Shown here: positions 46,101 to 54,719 of the stretch, piece by piece
Layout: each line of letters opens with the position of its first letter
How positions within the stretch are numbered: the first letter of the stretch is position 1
Source of the DNA: Holophagae bacterium
GTDB taxonomy: Bacteria; Acidobacteriota; Holophagae; Acanthopleuribacterales; Acanthopleuribacteraceae
DNA: 64,000 bases
Direction of reading: 5' to 3'
NCBI GenBank assembly: GCA_030429565.1
Contig: JAUIFE010000001.1
Coordinates: 434,001 to 498,000, forward strand
Notes under the pieces: model-generated
Databases searched by the model: none
Seen by the model: only the letters and a program-made list of their open reading frames with translations
Told to the model about the DNA's origin: nothing
Program-made: the position numbers and the translations under genes

Positions 46101-49100
46101 CGCCGCTCGAACTGCACCACGCGGCGCCCGTCACCGAAGCCACGCTGACCGCTCGCTTACAGGAACACACCCAACAGCCCTTTGACATGACGCGATCCCT
46201 GTTTCGCGTCACCCTTTTCCCTTGTGGCAAAGAAACCGTCGTCCTGCTCAATGTGCATCACGCGATCTTTGACGGCAGTTCCTTTTCCCTGCTGCTCAAC
46301 ACCTTGCTGCATCTTTACGCGGAACAGCGCGCCGGTCGTCAGCCCATCGCCACACCACCCGAGCGGGATTACAGCGACTACGTGCGCGAGCAGCAACAGT
46401 TGTTGGCGGGCGAGGTCGGCAGGAAACGTTTGACCTGGTGGCGCCGCCAACTGGCCGATATGCCGCCGCGTTTGGAACTGCCGCTGGACACGCCCCGCGC
46501 CAAAAACCCTAGCGCCGCCTGCGCCAACCAAAGGCTGCGCGTCTCTGATGCGGACAGTCAACGCATTCGGGCCTTCAGCCAAACCCGCGCCGCTTACCCC
46601 TCGTCCTTTTTCCTGAGCCTGTTTCACAGCTTGCTGCACGCTTACAGCGGTCAAGACGACATCATCGTCGGCATGCCGGTCAACGAACGGGGTGCCGAGG
46701 ACCTGGCCAACATCGGTTACTACATCAACATGGTACCCATCCGCTGCCGTGATTTGGGGCGGCGCTCCTTTGCGCAAATCCTCCATCAATGCCAAGTGAC
46801 CCTAGTCGACAGCATGGCCGGCAGCCTGCCCTTCCCAACTCTCGTGCGCGAATTGGGCGCCAACGGATCCGATCACCATCCTATCTTCCAGGTCGCCTAC
46901 GCCTATCAGAACTTCCCCCGTGGCGAAAACGCCGCGGCCACCCAACCGGCAAACACACCCACCCTCGTTGACGGCCTCGTTCAGCCAAGCAACTACGACC
47001 TCGACCTCGAGGTCTACGACCGCCACAGCGGTTTTGAGCTCAACCTGCGCTACAACGCGGACCTGTTTACCGACGAAACCGTCGCCTGTTTGCTGGGCCA
47101 CCTGCAAGCGCTGATCGACGCCGTGCTCGCTCGGCCCGATCAACCGATTGCCGCGCTGAACCTCCTCTCCGAAACCGAGCTGCAATTAATGCAAACAACC
47201 TGGAACGCCACCGACCGCGTCTATGCCGACGGCGACCAATGCATGCACACCTTGTTCGAACGCCAAGCCGAACAAACGCCGGACGCGGTCGCGTTGCGCT
47301 ACGACGGCCAGGCGCTGACCTATGCCGAACTGGAACAACGCACCCGCCGCCTGGCCCTCAGCCTGCAAGCGCGCGGCGTCGGCCCCGAGGTGCGCGTGGG
47401 CGTCTGCCTCGAGCGCTCTTTCGACATGGTCGTCGCCCTGCTCGGGGTTCTGCGCGCCGGCGGCGCCTACGTCCCCTTGGATCCCGATTACCCCGCCAAT
47501 CGGCTCGCCTACATGGTCGACGACGCCGCACCCGCCCTGATCCTGACCCATGCCGAGCTTGCCGACCGGCTCCCGCACCAAGACATCCCCTTGTTGTGCC
47601 TCGATCAGCCCGACCGGCAGGAGCGCGAGGAACCAGAAGCAACCCTCAAGCGCGACGTCAGCCCCGACAACCTTGTTTACGTGCTGTACACCTCGGGCAG
47701 TACCGGCCGGCCCAAAGGCGTCATGGTGACGCACCGCGCCCTCGTCAACCGCATCCTGTGGATGCAGGAAACCTACGACTTAACCCCGCAAGATCGCATT
47801 CTGCAAAAAACGCCCTTTAGTTTTGATGTTTCCGGCTGGGAGTTCCACTGGCCGTTGATCGCCGGCGCCACCCTGGTCATCGCGCCGCCGGGCAAACACA
47901 AAGAGCCGCGCTGGCTTTGCGACACCATCCGTGCGCAAGCGATCACCATGCTGCATTTCGTGCCGTCCATGCTCAACGCTTTTCTGGAAGAGGACGGCGT
48001 CACAGGTTGTACCCACCTGCGCAAGGTCTTTTGCAGCGGTGAGGCGTTAACGCTCAGTCTCAAAAACCGCTTCTTTGAACGCCTGCCCGACCAGGAATTG
48101 CACAATCTCTACGGCCCCACCGAAGCCGCGATTGATGTCAGTTTCCACGCCTGTCAACCGCAGGAAACCACCGTGCCCATTGGCAAACCCATTGCCAACA
48201 CGGCCTTGCTGATTCTCAACCGCGCCGGGGTCCCGGTACCTCGCGGCGTTCCCGGTGAATTGTGCCTCGCCGGTGTCGGTTTAGCACGCGGCTACCTCAA
48301 CCGGCCCGAGCTCACCGCCGACACGTTTGTTCCCGCACCTGGCTGCATCGCTCACCTGTCAGGCCAACGTTTGTACCGCACCGGCGATCTCGTCCGTCGT
48401 CGCGCCGATGGTGCGCTTGAGTATTTGGGCCGCATCGACCACCAGGTCAAACTTCGCGGTATGCGCATCGAGCTCGGTGAAATCGAAGCCGCCCTGCTCC
48501 GTCAGCAAGGCCTACACCACGCCGTCGTCCAAGTACGCGACCTTCACGGCGAACAGCATTTGGTCGCCTTTTACGTGGTTGGGGAGACGCCGCCATGGAC
48601 GCCGACGTTGTTGCGCGACGCCCTCACCCAAGAATTACCCGCCTACATGGTGCCCACCCTGTTTCACCCCCTCCCGCACATGCCGCTTTCGGCCAATGGC
48701 AAAATCGACCGGCGCCGCCTCGCCAACGAAACCCTAACCCTGCAATCGGAACGCCCTTATCGCGCACCACGCAACCCGCTTGAAACCCAACTGGTCGCCC
48801 TTTGGGCCGAAGTGCTCGGCCTGGAACGCGTCGGCATCGCGGACGACTTCTTTGCTTTGGGCGGGCATTCCCTAACCGCGTTAAAGCTGCTTGCCCGCAT
48901 TGAAACAACCCTGGGACGACGTCTTCCCGTCAGTGTGCTTTTCCAAACACGCCAACCCATGCTGCTCGCCGCCTGGCTCAACCAAGAACAGGCCGGCGCC
49001 GCTTCCGCTTTGGTCAAGCTTCAGCCCGCCGGTGACGCCACCCCGCTTTATTTCGTGCACGGCTTGGGCGGGCACAGTCTCAACTACCTGCCGCTGAGCC

Positions 49101-49882
49101 GGGCCCTTGGCAACAACCAGCCCCTGTTCGGCTTTCAGCCGCCTGGTTTGGAAGACGATCGTGAACCCTGCCAATCGATTGAGCAACTGGCCGACGCCTA
49201 TGTGGCAACCATGCTCGCGCACCAACCCGACGGCCCCTTCCAGCTCGGCGGTTGGAGCATGGGCGGCGTCATTGCCCACGCAGCCGCCTGTAAACTCCAG
49301 GCAATGGGTAAGCCGGTCAGCCGCCTGATCCTGGTGGACAGCTACCTCGCCACCCATTTCCAGCGCTTCGCCGAAATTCTGACTGAAGCAGGTATGGCAA
49401 CGGACCACCTGCCGGCCATGGCCGCCGCTGATCCCCTCGACCAGTGCCGCGCCATGCTGCGCGAAATGGGGTTGCCGGTTGCGCCGGCGGAAGGCATCGA
49501 CGCCATGATCCATCGCGGCGACGTCAACGCCGCATTGGCTTTACCGCCGCAAGCCTTGCAGCGACTGCTGCGCATCCGTTGTGCCAACCACGAAGCTTTG
49601 CGGCTCTACCGGCCGAGCCGTTCTTTTGACGGCGACACCCATTATTTTTATGCCCTTCACCGCAATGTGCAGCACCCCGACCTAGCCGCGCCCATCGCCG
49701 ATGCCGACCTACGCCGTCGCATTGAAGCAGCCACGCGCCGTCTTTGGTCCCAGGTCCTCTGTGCCGCCAATACCCGGTTTGTCCTGCTCGACAGTAACCA
49801 TGACCACATGATTCGGGAACCGCATGTGCATGAAATCGCCGCCGCGATTCGAGGCACAGCCCAAATGGAGAACGATCGATAA
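41993..49882 (+). CDS. Terminal hybrid PKS/NRPS, 2629 aa: DH-ACP-KS-ACP-C-A(Ser)-PCP-TE
   Basis: Overlaps the previous gene by 4 nt. An N-terminal docking segment (41993-42090) leads into a dehydratase-fold domain (42100-42870) with HTIDGKQVLL (the motif Pro is Leu) and WLDPLIT (Asp kept, Gln to Thr). Then ACP (42950-43170, GMASMQ), KS (43340-44620, TACSSA, EAHGTAT, intact), an ACP-like insert lacking Ser (44770-44990), ACP (45560-45780, GMKSRD), condensation domain (45880-47200, HHAIFDG at 46256), adenylation domain (47250-48730), PCP (48760-48970, GGHSLT) and type I thioesterase (49020-49870; GWSMGG with Ser at 49256, His in SNHDHM). The A-domain code read by eye is D-V-W-H-F-S-L-I-D-K, the classic serine signature. 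The TE makes this the release protein: the chain ends in a seryl unit and leaves by hydrolysis or cyclisation. Confidence 0.96.
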   Translation: MNQNTLYQMVQAGKIDPLAFARHMKRLKRQHPTAVVEPLCETYVYDEPYLRDHTIDGKQVLLGVTHAALAINAWFSQNPNAPAVHLQRLNFTEPIEVGPGQKAEVRIETQPGAAALDMTARYRVGSENPWRQTAHGRLSASRFQAESVDWAGLQAGLTPHPDLGQLYSAGAPVFGVGPSFRVIDRLAVGDGKALATLTLPSGAHHYWLDPLITYSAFTALIPLLKQGLGGAFLPFGIKSLEYQRGEPLRTCHVFVRLVKNSGEMILFDVDLFDAQQRQVTRYRGCSIKRLRFPQQHAAEPAASPTVQPTAPAPHAGGSTSSRIQAYLRGKLADAVGVAPAAIAPDANLMDGGMASMQLVEMAADLEREMGIELDPTLFFEYPNLRELTAYFADQHRAAFTRHLDTGKPTSDAAPITPQPAPPRQPRVTAAPQTTPKARPSLKAAEPNEIRVDDIAVIGMAGMFGGAADLDTFWQNLLEGRDIITQVPADHWDIQPWFHPEPGTEDRTYCRNGSFIENVYGFDREFFNLSEREAQWMDPQVRLLLQTVYAAAEDAGVVKHLRGSKTGVFAGICFADYADELAAAKLPISPYSRTAGPEGAANRISFHFDLKGPSLVFNTACSSALFALHAARQALRNRECDTAFVAAANLVLSSQHYRYFSALGSLSRHGSCRSFDDTADGYVPGECVGAVLLKPLARAVADGDRIHAVIKGSAALHAGYTPSFTAPSVTGQENVLLQAWRDADIDPASLTFIEAHGTATKLGDSIEISALKKALAQHTDKRGFCTVGTVKTHLGHTEGAAGMAGLLKVILQMKHRCLPAMASLTTPSSYLRLDNAPLRLADTTRPWSDADGPRRAGVSAFGYSGAYAHVVVEEYNPPTSAVTRPQTPALVVLSARDDETLRTSAERLRAFILRNQTHLATDTAAAGQVRQWETRLRQIVGELLQVSAEDIERDLSLAEYGVEPVFYAQLAERLAHEQVHLAPAFFLEHPTPARIAAQLARTDAGQPAAQSSALNLHDLAYTLQVGRAEMPQRLGLIAHSLDEAVQLLDDYLAGRDAAALFHEHTDRHRETLALFADDEELDAVVSGWYRRGRFERLLALWVRGFPFDWSRFYEADAHVPQRISLPTYPFHSTPYVHPALAPDPIAAPPCEQSPQAPPPATPNPDTHQAAHAWRFLPADAALTDAGGPEPPQKAQRLLRQLIAHRVHRPIDHIAPDAGFLELGMKSRDLVSLVQALSHLLRADLTPGLLFEYTTVTALSNWLVDQYEAQLRAMHVLRRQTPAPSDVTEPAAPAAAPPPCLPLSEGQQGLWFLQKADPTMHTFNCALSFRDTLDSAHFEAACRLLQQRFPILTTVFEEDRHGTPYQVQRPEAPLELHHAAPVTEATLTARLQEHTQQPFDMTRSLFRVTLFPCGKETVVLLNVHHAIFDGSSFSLLLNTLLHLYAEQRAGRQPIATPPERDYSDYVREQQQLLAGEVGRKRLTWWRRQLADMPPRLELPLDTPRAKNPSAACANQRLRVSDADSQRIRAFSQTRAAYPSSFFLSLFHSLLHAYSGQDDIIVGMPVNERGAEDLANIGYYINMVPIRCRDLGRRSFAQILHQCQVTLVDSMAGSLPFPTLVRELGANGSDHHPIFQVAYAYQNFPRGENAAATQPANTPTLVDGLVQPSNYDLDLEVYDRHSGFELNLRYNADLFTDETVACLLGHLQALIDAVLARPDQPIAALNLLSETELQLMQTTWNATDRVYADGDQCMHTLFERQAEQTPDAVALRYDGQALTYAELEQRTRRLALSLQARGVGPEVRVGVCLERSFDMVVALLGVLRAGGAYVPLDPDYPANRLAYMVDDAAPALILTHAELADRLPHQDIPLLCLDQPDRQEREEPEATLKRDVSPDNLVYVLYTSGSTGRPKGVMVTHRALVNRILWMQETYDLTPQDRILQKTPFSFDVSGWEFHWPLIAGATLVIAPPGKHKEPRWLCDTIRAQAITMLHFVPSMLNAFLEEDGVTGCTHLRKVFCSGEALTLSLKNRFFERLPDQELHNLYGPTEAAIDVSFHACQPQETTVPIGKPIANTALLILNRAGVPVPRGVPGELCLAGVGLARGYLNRPELTADTFVPAPGCIAHLSGQRLYRTGDLVRRRADGALEYLGRIDHQVKLRGMRIELGEIEAALLRQQGLHHAVVQVRDLHGEQHLVAFYVVGETPPWTPTLLRDALTQELPAYMVPTLFHPLPHMPLSANGKIDRRRLANETLTLQSERPYRAPRNPLETQLVALWAEVLGLERVGIADDFFALGGHSLTALKLLARIETTLGRRLPVSVLFQTRQPMLLAAWLNQEQAGAASALVKLQPAGDATPLYFVHGLGGHSLNYLPLSRALGNNQPLFGFQPPGLEDDREPCQSIEQLADAYVATMLAHQPDGPFQLGGWSMGGVIAHAAACKLQAMGKPVSRLILVDSYLATHFQRFAEILTEAGMATDHLPAMAAADPLDQCRAMLREMGLPVAPAEGIDAMIHRGDVNAALALPPQALQRLLRIRCANHEALRLYRPSRSFDGDTHYFYALHRNVQHPDLAAPIADADLRRRIEAATRRLWSQVLCAANTRFVLLDSNHDHMIREPHVHEIAAAIRGTAQMENDR
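43340..45790 (+). other. Module 12: KS-(ACP-like insert)-ACP
   Basis: An intact KS, a Ser-less ACP-like insert (GVEPVF), then a functional-looking ACP (LGMKSRD). No reductive domain, so a beta-keto unit precedes the terminal seryl module. Confidence 0.72.
45880..49870 (+). other. Module 13: C-A(Ser)-PCP-TE release module
   Basis: Serine code D-V-W-H-F-S-L-I-D-K, intact C, PCP and TE motifs. The final unit of the product is predicted to be seryl-derived. Confidence 0.85.
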
Positions 49883-49934
49883 AACGTTCGCCAACCGCAT
49901 GCGCGGTTTACCGGTCCCGACACAAAACCCTTAT

Positions 49935-49940
49935 TGGAGA
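49935..49940 (+). promoter_or_regulatory. Shine-Dalgarno of the apyrase gene
   Basis: TGGAGA lies 7 nt before the ATG at 49948 and fixes the start that gives a signal peptide. The 65-nt gap after the synthase stop shows no terminator, so co-transcription is likely. Confidence 0.6.
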
Positions 49941-49947
49941 ACATTTC

Positions 49948-51126
49948 ATGAAGAGACTTCCCGTCAAATGGATGATCGCCCTGTGTTTCATTTCGCCCTT
50001 AATGGCCGCCGATCAATATTCGCTCGTCATCGATGCCGGCAGCAGCGGCTCGCGGATCTACATCTACCAAGTCGTCCCCAACCAGCACGATGACTTGCCC
50101 GCCGTCACCTATGTCGACAGCACTAGTGTCAATCCGGGCATTTCCGACTACAACGCCGATCCCGCCGCCGCCAAAGCCAATCTGCAAAAACTCATCGATT
50201 TCGCCAAAAGCAAAGTGCCCGCCGCCGTGCAAAAAGCCACGCCGTTACGTTTGATGGCAACCGCCGGCATGCGCATGCCGATTCGGACGGAACGGGACCA
50301 AATCATGACGGACGTCAACGCGTTCTTTAGCGCGGATGGTTCCTTCTCGTACAAAGGCGGCGTGATCTTGGCCGGTTCCTACGAGGCGCTTTACAGTTGG
50401 GTCGCGCTGAACTACAGCAATGATCAATTCGACCCGGCTCAAGCACGCGAAGGAATTATGGAGATGGGCGGTGCATCCACGCAGATCGCTTTCCACCGTA
50501 AGAAACCATTTAAGCATCACTACGTGGCCCGCGCTTACCGGGGCAAGGCCTATAACATTTACGCACGCAGCTACTTGTTCATGGGCCAAGTGGAAGCCAT
50601 GAAACTGTCCGTCGATTCGCCGTGTTACCCCAAAAAGTACCCAATGGATTTTGGCTTCGGCACCGGTAATTTCGACGACTGTTCCAACGAAATCATGGAG
50701 CGCTTCAACTCGATCTGCGAAAACATGGAGCACGGCAGAGGTCCTCACTGCATCTTTAAGAGACCGGTTAAGTCACGGGCCAACATCGCTTACTTCGCGG
50801 TACCCGCCTTCAAAGAAACCTTCGAGTTTTTCGGGCTCACCCCGGACGTCGATTTGAACGAACTGGCCGCGCAAGGTCGCGATTTCTGTTCCATGGACTG
50901 GGAGGCCGTCCAAGCCAAGTACCCGGACATCCACCCCTTCTTTCTCAAAACCTTCTGCTACAACGCCGCTTACTTCCACACCCTGATCAAAGAGGGGTAC
51001 GGCTTTGAAGACCGTGGCGCCAAGATTCTGCCCAACGACGGCAGTTGGACGTTGGGTGCCGTCATCGACACCCACATGGGTAACGAGCCCGCCGAATACA
51101 AAGCAGGCCGTAAACCGAAAACCTAA
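49948..51126 (+). CDS. Secreted GDA1/CD39-family nucleoside di/triphosphatase (apyrase)
   Basis: A 392-aa protein with a Sec-type signal peptide (K/R-rich start, hydrophobic stretch 8-19, likely cleavage after the Ala at about 20). Apyrase conserved regions are visible: ACR1 VIDAGSSGSR (about 27-36), ACR2 LMATAGMRM, ACR3 SYEALYSWVALNY with the expected catalytic Glu, and ACR4 MGGASTQIAF. At least six Cys in the C-terminal half fit disulfides of an exported enzyme. The family hydrolyses extracellular NTPs and NDPs. It is mainly eukaryotic and patchy in bacteria (Legionella is a known case). The gene follows the thioesterase gene on the same strand and ends the unit just before a terminator. 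Whether it takes part in the pathway, degrades external ATP or only shares the operon cannot be told from sequence. Confidence 0.9.
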   Translation: MKRLPVKWMIALCFISPLMAADQYSLVIDAGSSGSRIYIYQVVPNQHDDLPAVTYVDSTSVNPGISDYNADPAAAKANLQKLIDFAKSKVPAAVQKATPLRLMATAGMRMPIRTERDQIMTDVNAFFSADGSFSYKGGVILAGSYEALYSWVALNYSNDQFDPAQAREGIMEMGGASTQIAFHRKKPFKHHYVARAYRGKAYNIYARSYLFMGQVEAMKLSVDSPCYPKKYPMDFGFGTGNFDDCSNEIMERFNSICENMEHGRGPHCIFKRPVKSRANIAYFAVPAFKETFEFFGLTPDVDLNELAAQGRDFCSMDWEAVQAKYPDIHPFFLKTFCYNAAYFHTLIKEGYGFEDRGAKILPNDGSWTLGAVIDTHMGNEPAEYKAGRKPKT

Positions 51127-51136
51127 CCCAAGGACC

Positions 51137-51162
51137 GGGGCACCCAAGGTGCCCCGTTTTTT
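51137..51162 (+). terminator. Intrinsic terminator closing the biosynthetic unit
   Basis: Perfect 8-bp stem GGGGCACC/GGTGCCCC with a 3-nt loop, followed by G and six T, 10 nt after the apyrase stop. Confidence 0.92.
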
Positions 51163-51263
51163 CATTAAGCAACCGCCCGGGAACAAAAACGAAAAGCGCA
51201 GGCACCCACCAGAACCGGACGCAGACCCCAATGGGTCCTCTATACAAAAGGCCGAAACCCAAG

Positions 51264-51326
51264 CAGGCGCAGCCGCGGCCATCCCAAGGAAGCGGCGTCC
51301 AAAAAGAACAGGCGCAGCCGCGGCCA
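51264..51326. repeat. Pair of 18-nt direct repeats
   Basis: CAGGCGCAGCCGCGGCCA occurs at 51264-51281 and 51309-51326. A close copy (CAGGCGCAGCGGCCA) sits near 60580, just past the 3' end of the AOS-type gene. The repeats thus flank both the intact gene and its relic, and were probably copied with it. Confidence 0.65.
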
Positions 51327-51409
51327 ACCCATACCGACCGCGTTCTTTAAACAGCGCTCCCAACACGCGTCTAACAGCCGGCAAGCCGGCGGAGCACGGG
51401 GACTCGTAC

Positions 51410-51728
51410 CACAATCCACCAGCCGGCCGCCCAACCAAATAAACCACCCCTCCTGGCCACACAGCACACAGGACACAGCCGCAATGCCGCGCAGCAGCGC
51501 TTGCACGTCGGCTCCGCTCAGCGCATGCAAAACCGCCGCACCGCTGAGAGGCAAGGCCCAGTGCAGTTACCCATGATTGCGGCCGTCACCCACACTGATG
51601 CTGCGCAACGGAGCGCGCGGGGTCAACGGCACCCGCGTTGCACCCGATTGAACCGTCACGGCGAGATCCAGCGGCGTATGTTAATGCCCGCGAAAGTGTC
51701 GCGCAGGAGGGCCGCCAAACGCACCGGT
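51410..51728 (-). pseudogene. Decayed 3' fragment of an A-ACP-AOS-SCP2-like synthase gene
   Basis: On the minus strand this reads as a degraded copy of the C-terminal SCP2-like end of the intact gene at 60665-64000. SGADVQALLRGIAA..CVLCGQ and FIWLGGRLVD match [14 protein letters not shown]-like, CVLQGQ and [10 protein letters not shown] stretches of the intact protein; LHWALPLSG matches PHCSLRLSD but follows a stop. The DNA also matches upstream (ACCGTCACGGCGAG, GCCGCCAAACGC), with frame breaks. No ATG-led product is likely. The copy stops abruptly just before the first CRISPR repeat. The rest of 51165-51785 shows no gene. Confidence 0.8.
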
Positions 51729-51785
51729 CAGGTCGCGAGCGCGGTCACAAAATTATGCCACCGAGTGAAGAAAGTTTGCTACCTG

Positions 51786-54686
51786 GCTTTTACTCGCGCA
51801 ACGACTCCAAGGCCGCATTGCGACGCCAGACCGACCGGTAACCACCAGGGCACATCGTTCCTACTCGCGCAACGACTCCAAGGCCGTTGCGACGCAGCGA
51901 ACAAACTGGCGTTTTACATCGAAGGGTTTCTACTCGCGCAACGACTCCAAGGCCGTTGCGACGTGACCCGTTGGAAGTATCTTAAAATAAAAGCGTTTCT
52001 ACTCGCGCAACGACTCCAAGGCCGTTGCGACCGTGGCCTAACCAACAAAACCAACTGCGCCAAGGATTCTACTCGCGCAACGACTCCAAGGCCGTTGCGA
52101 CAACCCATGCACGTTGACCATTAACGCGCACGCCGTTTCTACTCGCGCAACGACTCCAAGGCCGTTGCGACCGGACTAGAGCTTCTTGTTGCCACTAAGT
52201 GGCGTTTCTACTCGCGCAACGACTCCAAGGCCGTTGCGACATTTGACATAAGCTGTTTGCTCCCAAGGCTTAGAGTCCCTACTCGCGCAACGACTCGACG
52301 GCCGTTGCGACGTTTACCCGCGCGGCACCCGGTTTTTCATCACCTTTTCTACTCGCGCAACGACTCGAAGGCCGTTGCGACGGAAAACTATCCTGCTGGC
52401 GAATGACTGTTTTGTTTTTACTCGCGCAACGACTCGAAGGCCGTTGCGACGATACCTGACTCCATGAAAGGGTTTGCGAGATCGTTTCTACTCGCGCAAC
52501 GATTCGAAGGCCGTTGCGACACAGAGACCTCGAGCTAAATCAAGAGCTCGACAACGTTTCTACTCGCGCAACGACTCGAAGGCCGTTGCGACATTGAGAC
52601 CCAAACGATAAATAAAGAATGGGAGTTTCTACTCGCGCAACGACTCGAAGGCCGTTGCGACGATCTTGATTATATGTATGACTCGGTTGCGCAGGTTTCT
52701 ACTCGCGCAACGACTCGAAGGCCGTTGCGACCACCAAATTTGCAACGAGTATGGTGAGTTCAGCGTTTCTACTCGCGCAACGACTCGAAGGCCGTTGCGA
52801 CTAAGGCTGCCGTGGTGCAGGAACTCTTGCAGGGTTTCTACTCGCGCAACGACTCGAAGGCCGTTGCGACACCAGTGACACCGCCTCAACTAGTGCGGCT
52901 ATGGTTTCTACTCGCGCAACGACTCGAAGGCCGTTGCGACACCTGACGGCGATCTCCGGTATGGCAGTCGGCGGTTTCTACTCGCGCAACGACTCGAAGG
53001 CCGTTGCGACATGACGGCTGGGATCCACTCGGGGTAGGCATTGTTTCTACTCGCGCAACGACTCGAAGGCCGTTGCGACCTATTTTCTGCGTGGCTACCA
53101 AAACCTTCGCCGTTTCTACTCGCGCAACGACTCGAAGGCCGTTGCGACATTCATTATTGAGGCGGGTTCGCCTCACAATAAGTTTCTACTCGCGCAACGA
53201 CTCGAAGGCCGTTGCGACAAATCCTGCAGTTAAGCGATCAAGGGGCAGTGAGTTTCTACTCGCGCAACGACTCGAAGGCCGTTGCGACATGACCGGCCCG
53301 CTGGGTGCTGATACGCCGCTGGTTTCTACTCGCGCAACGACTCGAAGGCCGTTGCGACATGCTCGCGAGTGGGATGGCCGCATTAGCATCGTTTCTACTC
53401 GCGCAACGACTCGAAGGCCGTTGCGACGCCGCCAACAAGGGCGGTGATGGCAAGACCGCAGTTTCTACTCGCGCAACGACTCGAAGGCCGTTGCGACTTA
53501 AAAAGTATATCTAAAGATAATATTACACATGTTTCTACTCGCGCAACGACTCGAAGGCCGTTGCGACGGCGGTCGTCGCGTGCGGCGGCAATGGTATCGC
53601 GTTTCTACTCGCGCAACGACTCGAAGGCCGTTGCGACAATCCTTCAACGCGATTGCCGCCGAGCTTAATGTGTTTCTACTCGCGCAACGACTCGAAGGCC
53701 GTTGCGACGAGCTGGAGATTGATTTGAGCATGACCCTTCGCAAGTTTCTACTCGCGCAACGACTCGAAGGCCGTTGCGACCGGGTTCGGCAACGCGGAAC
53801 ACCAGAACATCCTGTTTCTACTCGCGCAACGACTCGAAGGCCGTTGCGACACTGTCAGGCGGCGTAATAAACATATACGCCATGTTTCTACTCGCGCAAC
53901 GACTCGAAGGCCGTTGCGACAAGACCCATAGCCACCCACCAACCCACCATATGTTTCTACTCGCGCAACGACTCCAAGGCCGTTGCGACCGTCACCCGCT
54001 TCACCCGCCTTGTACCAATCTGTTTCTACTCGCGCAACGACTCGAAGGCCGTTGCGACTCACGTCGACGGCGGCGGTCCCTTTTTTGGCCGGTTTCTACT
54101 CGCGCAACGACTCGAAGGCCGTTGCGACACGTGATGAAGCCGCGCGAGGTGTGCGGTTAAGTTTCTACTCGCGCAACGACTCGAAGGCCGTTGCGACGCC
54201 GCACGGCAGGTGCCGGTGACGGCTGTCGTGTTTCTACTCGCGCAACGACTCGAAGGCCGTTGCGACATTTTGTTTACAGTGTAATTACATACGAGAGAGT
54301 TTCTACTCGCGCAACGACTCGAAGGCCGTTGCGACAGAGGCGGCTCGCCGTTGTCTACTGGGAGCCAAGTTTCTACTCGCGCAACGACTCGAAGGCCGTT
54401 GCGACAATTTTCGAGTCACTGGATGGATGGCTTGATTCTGTTTCTACTCGCGCAACGACTCGAAGGCCGTTGCGACATTAATCAATAGAGACAACTGGCG
54501 TGCTCAACGGGTTTCTACTCGCGCAACGACTCGAAGGCCGTTGCGACCTCGCCACGGTGCACGCCACCAAAGGCGGGACGTTTCTACTCGCGCAACGACT
54601 CGAAGGCCGTTGCGACTTCGCATTCTTGACGGAAGCGAGGGTATTAAACGTTTCTACTCGCGCAACGACTCGAAGGCCGTTGCGAC
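51786..54686 (-). CRISPR. CRISPR array, leader-distal segment: 42 repeats, 41 spacers
   Basis: The 37-nt repeat begins GTTTCTACTCGCGC and ends CCGTTGCGAC on the + strand, with an internal inverted pair CGCAACG/CGTTGCG. Period is 69-72 nt and spacers are 32-35 nt, all different by eye. On the minus strand the repeat begins GTCGCAACGG and ends GAGTAGAAAC, the usual orientation of a crRNA 3' handle. Repeats at 51786, 51857, 52065, 52275, 52345, 52414 and 52484 carry point changes, the first also a 2-nt insertion, and the first seven plus 53953 have CTCCAAGG for CTCGAAGG. Decay at the left marks the old (trailer) end. No cas gene is in the window. Confidence 0.97.
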
Positions 54687-54719
54687 CTCACCATCTCGGC
54701 AATCCAGTGGGTGTTGCCG
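54687..54719. repeat. CRISPR spacer cut off from its right-hand repeat by the mobile element
   Basis: Exactly 33 nt, the modal spacer length, between repeat 42 (ends 54686) and the start of the element's left inverted repeat. If the element is removed the next repeat is the one at 57270. Confidence 0.7.

Noticed and set aside
2-49882. Possible cis-acyltransferase domains
   Set aside because: No GHSxG acyltransferase motif with the usual surroundings after any KS; linkers end LPTYPFA or similar, as in trans-AT enzymes. The only GxSxG seen is that of the terminal thioesterase.
51264-51326. The 18-nt direct repeats as part of the CRISPR array or as insertion-sequence ends
   Set aside because: Unrelated to the CRISPR repeat, and a similar copy follows the intact synthase gene, so they travel with the duplicated 3' flank.
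51501-52124. 207-codon + strand open frame across the relic and first repeats
   Set aside because: It runs from decayed antisense sequence into CRISPR repeats; no coherent protein.
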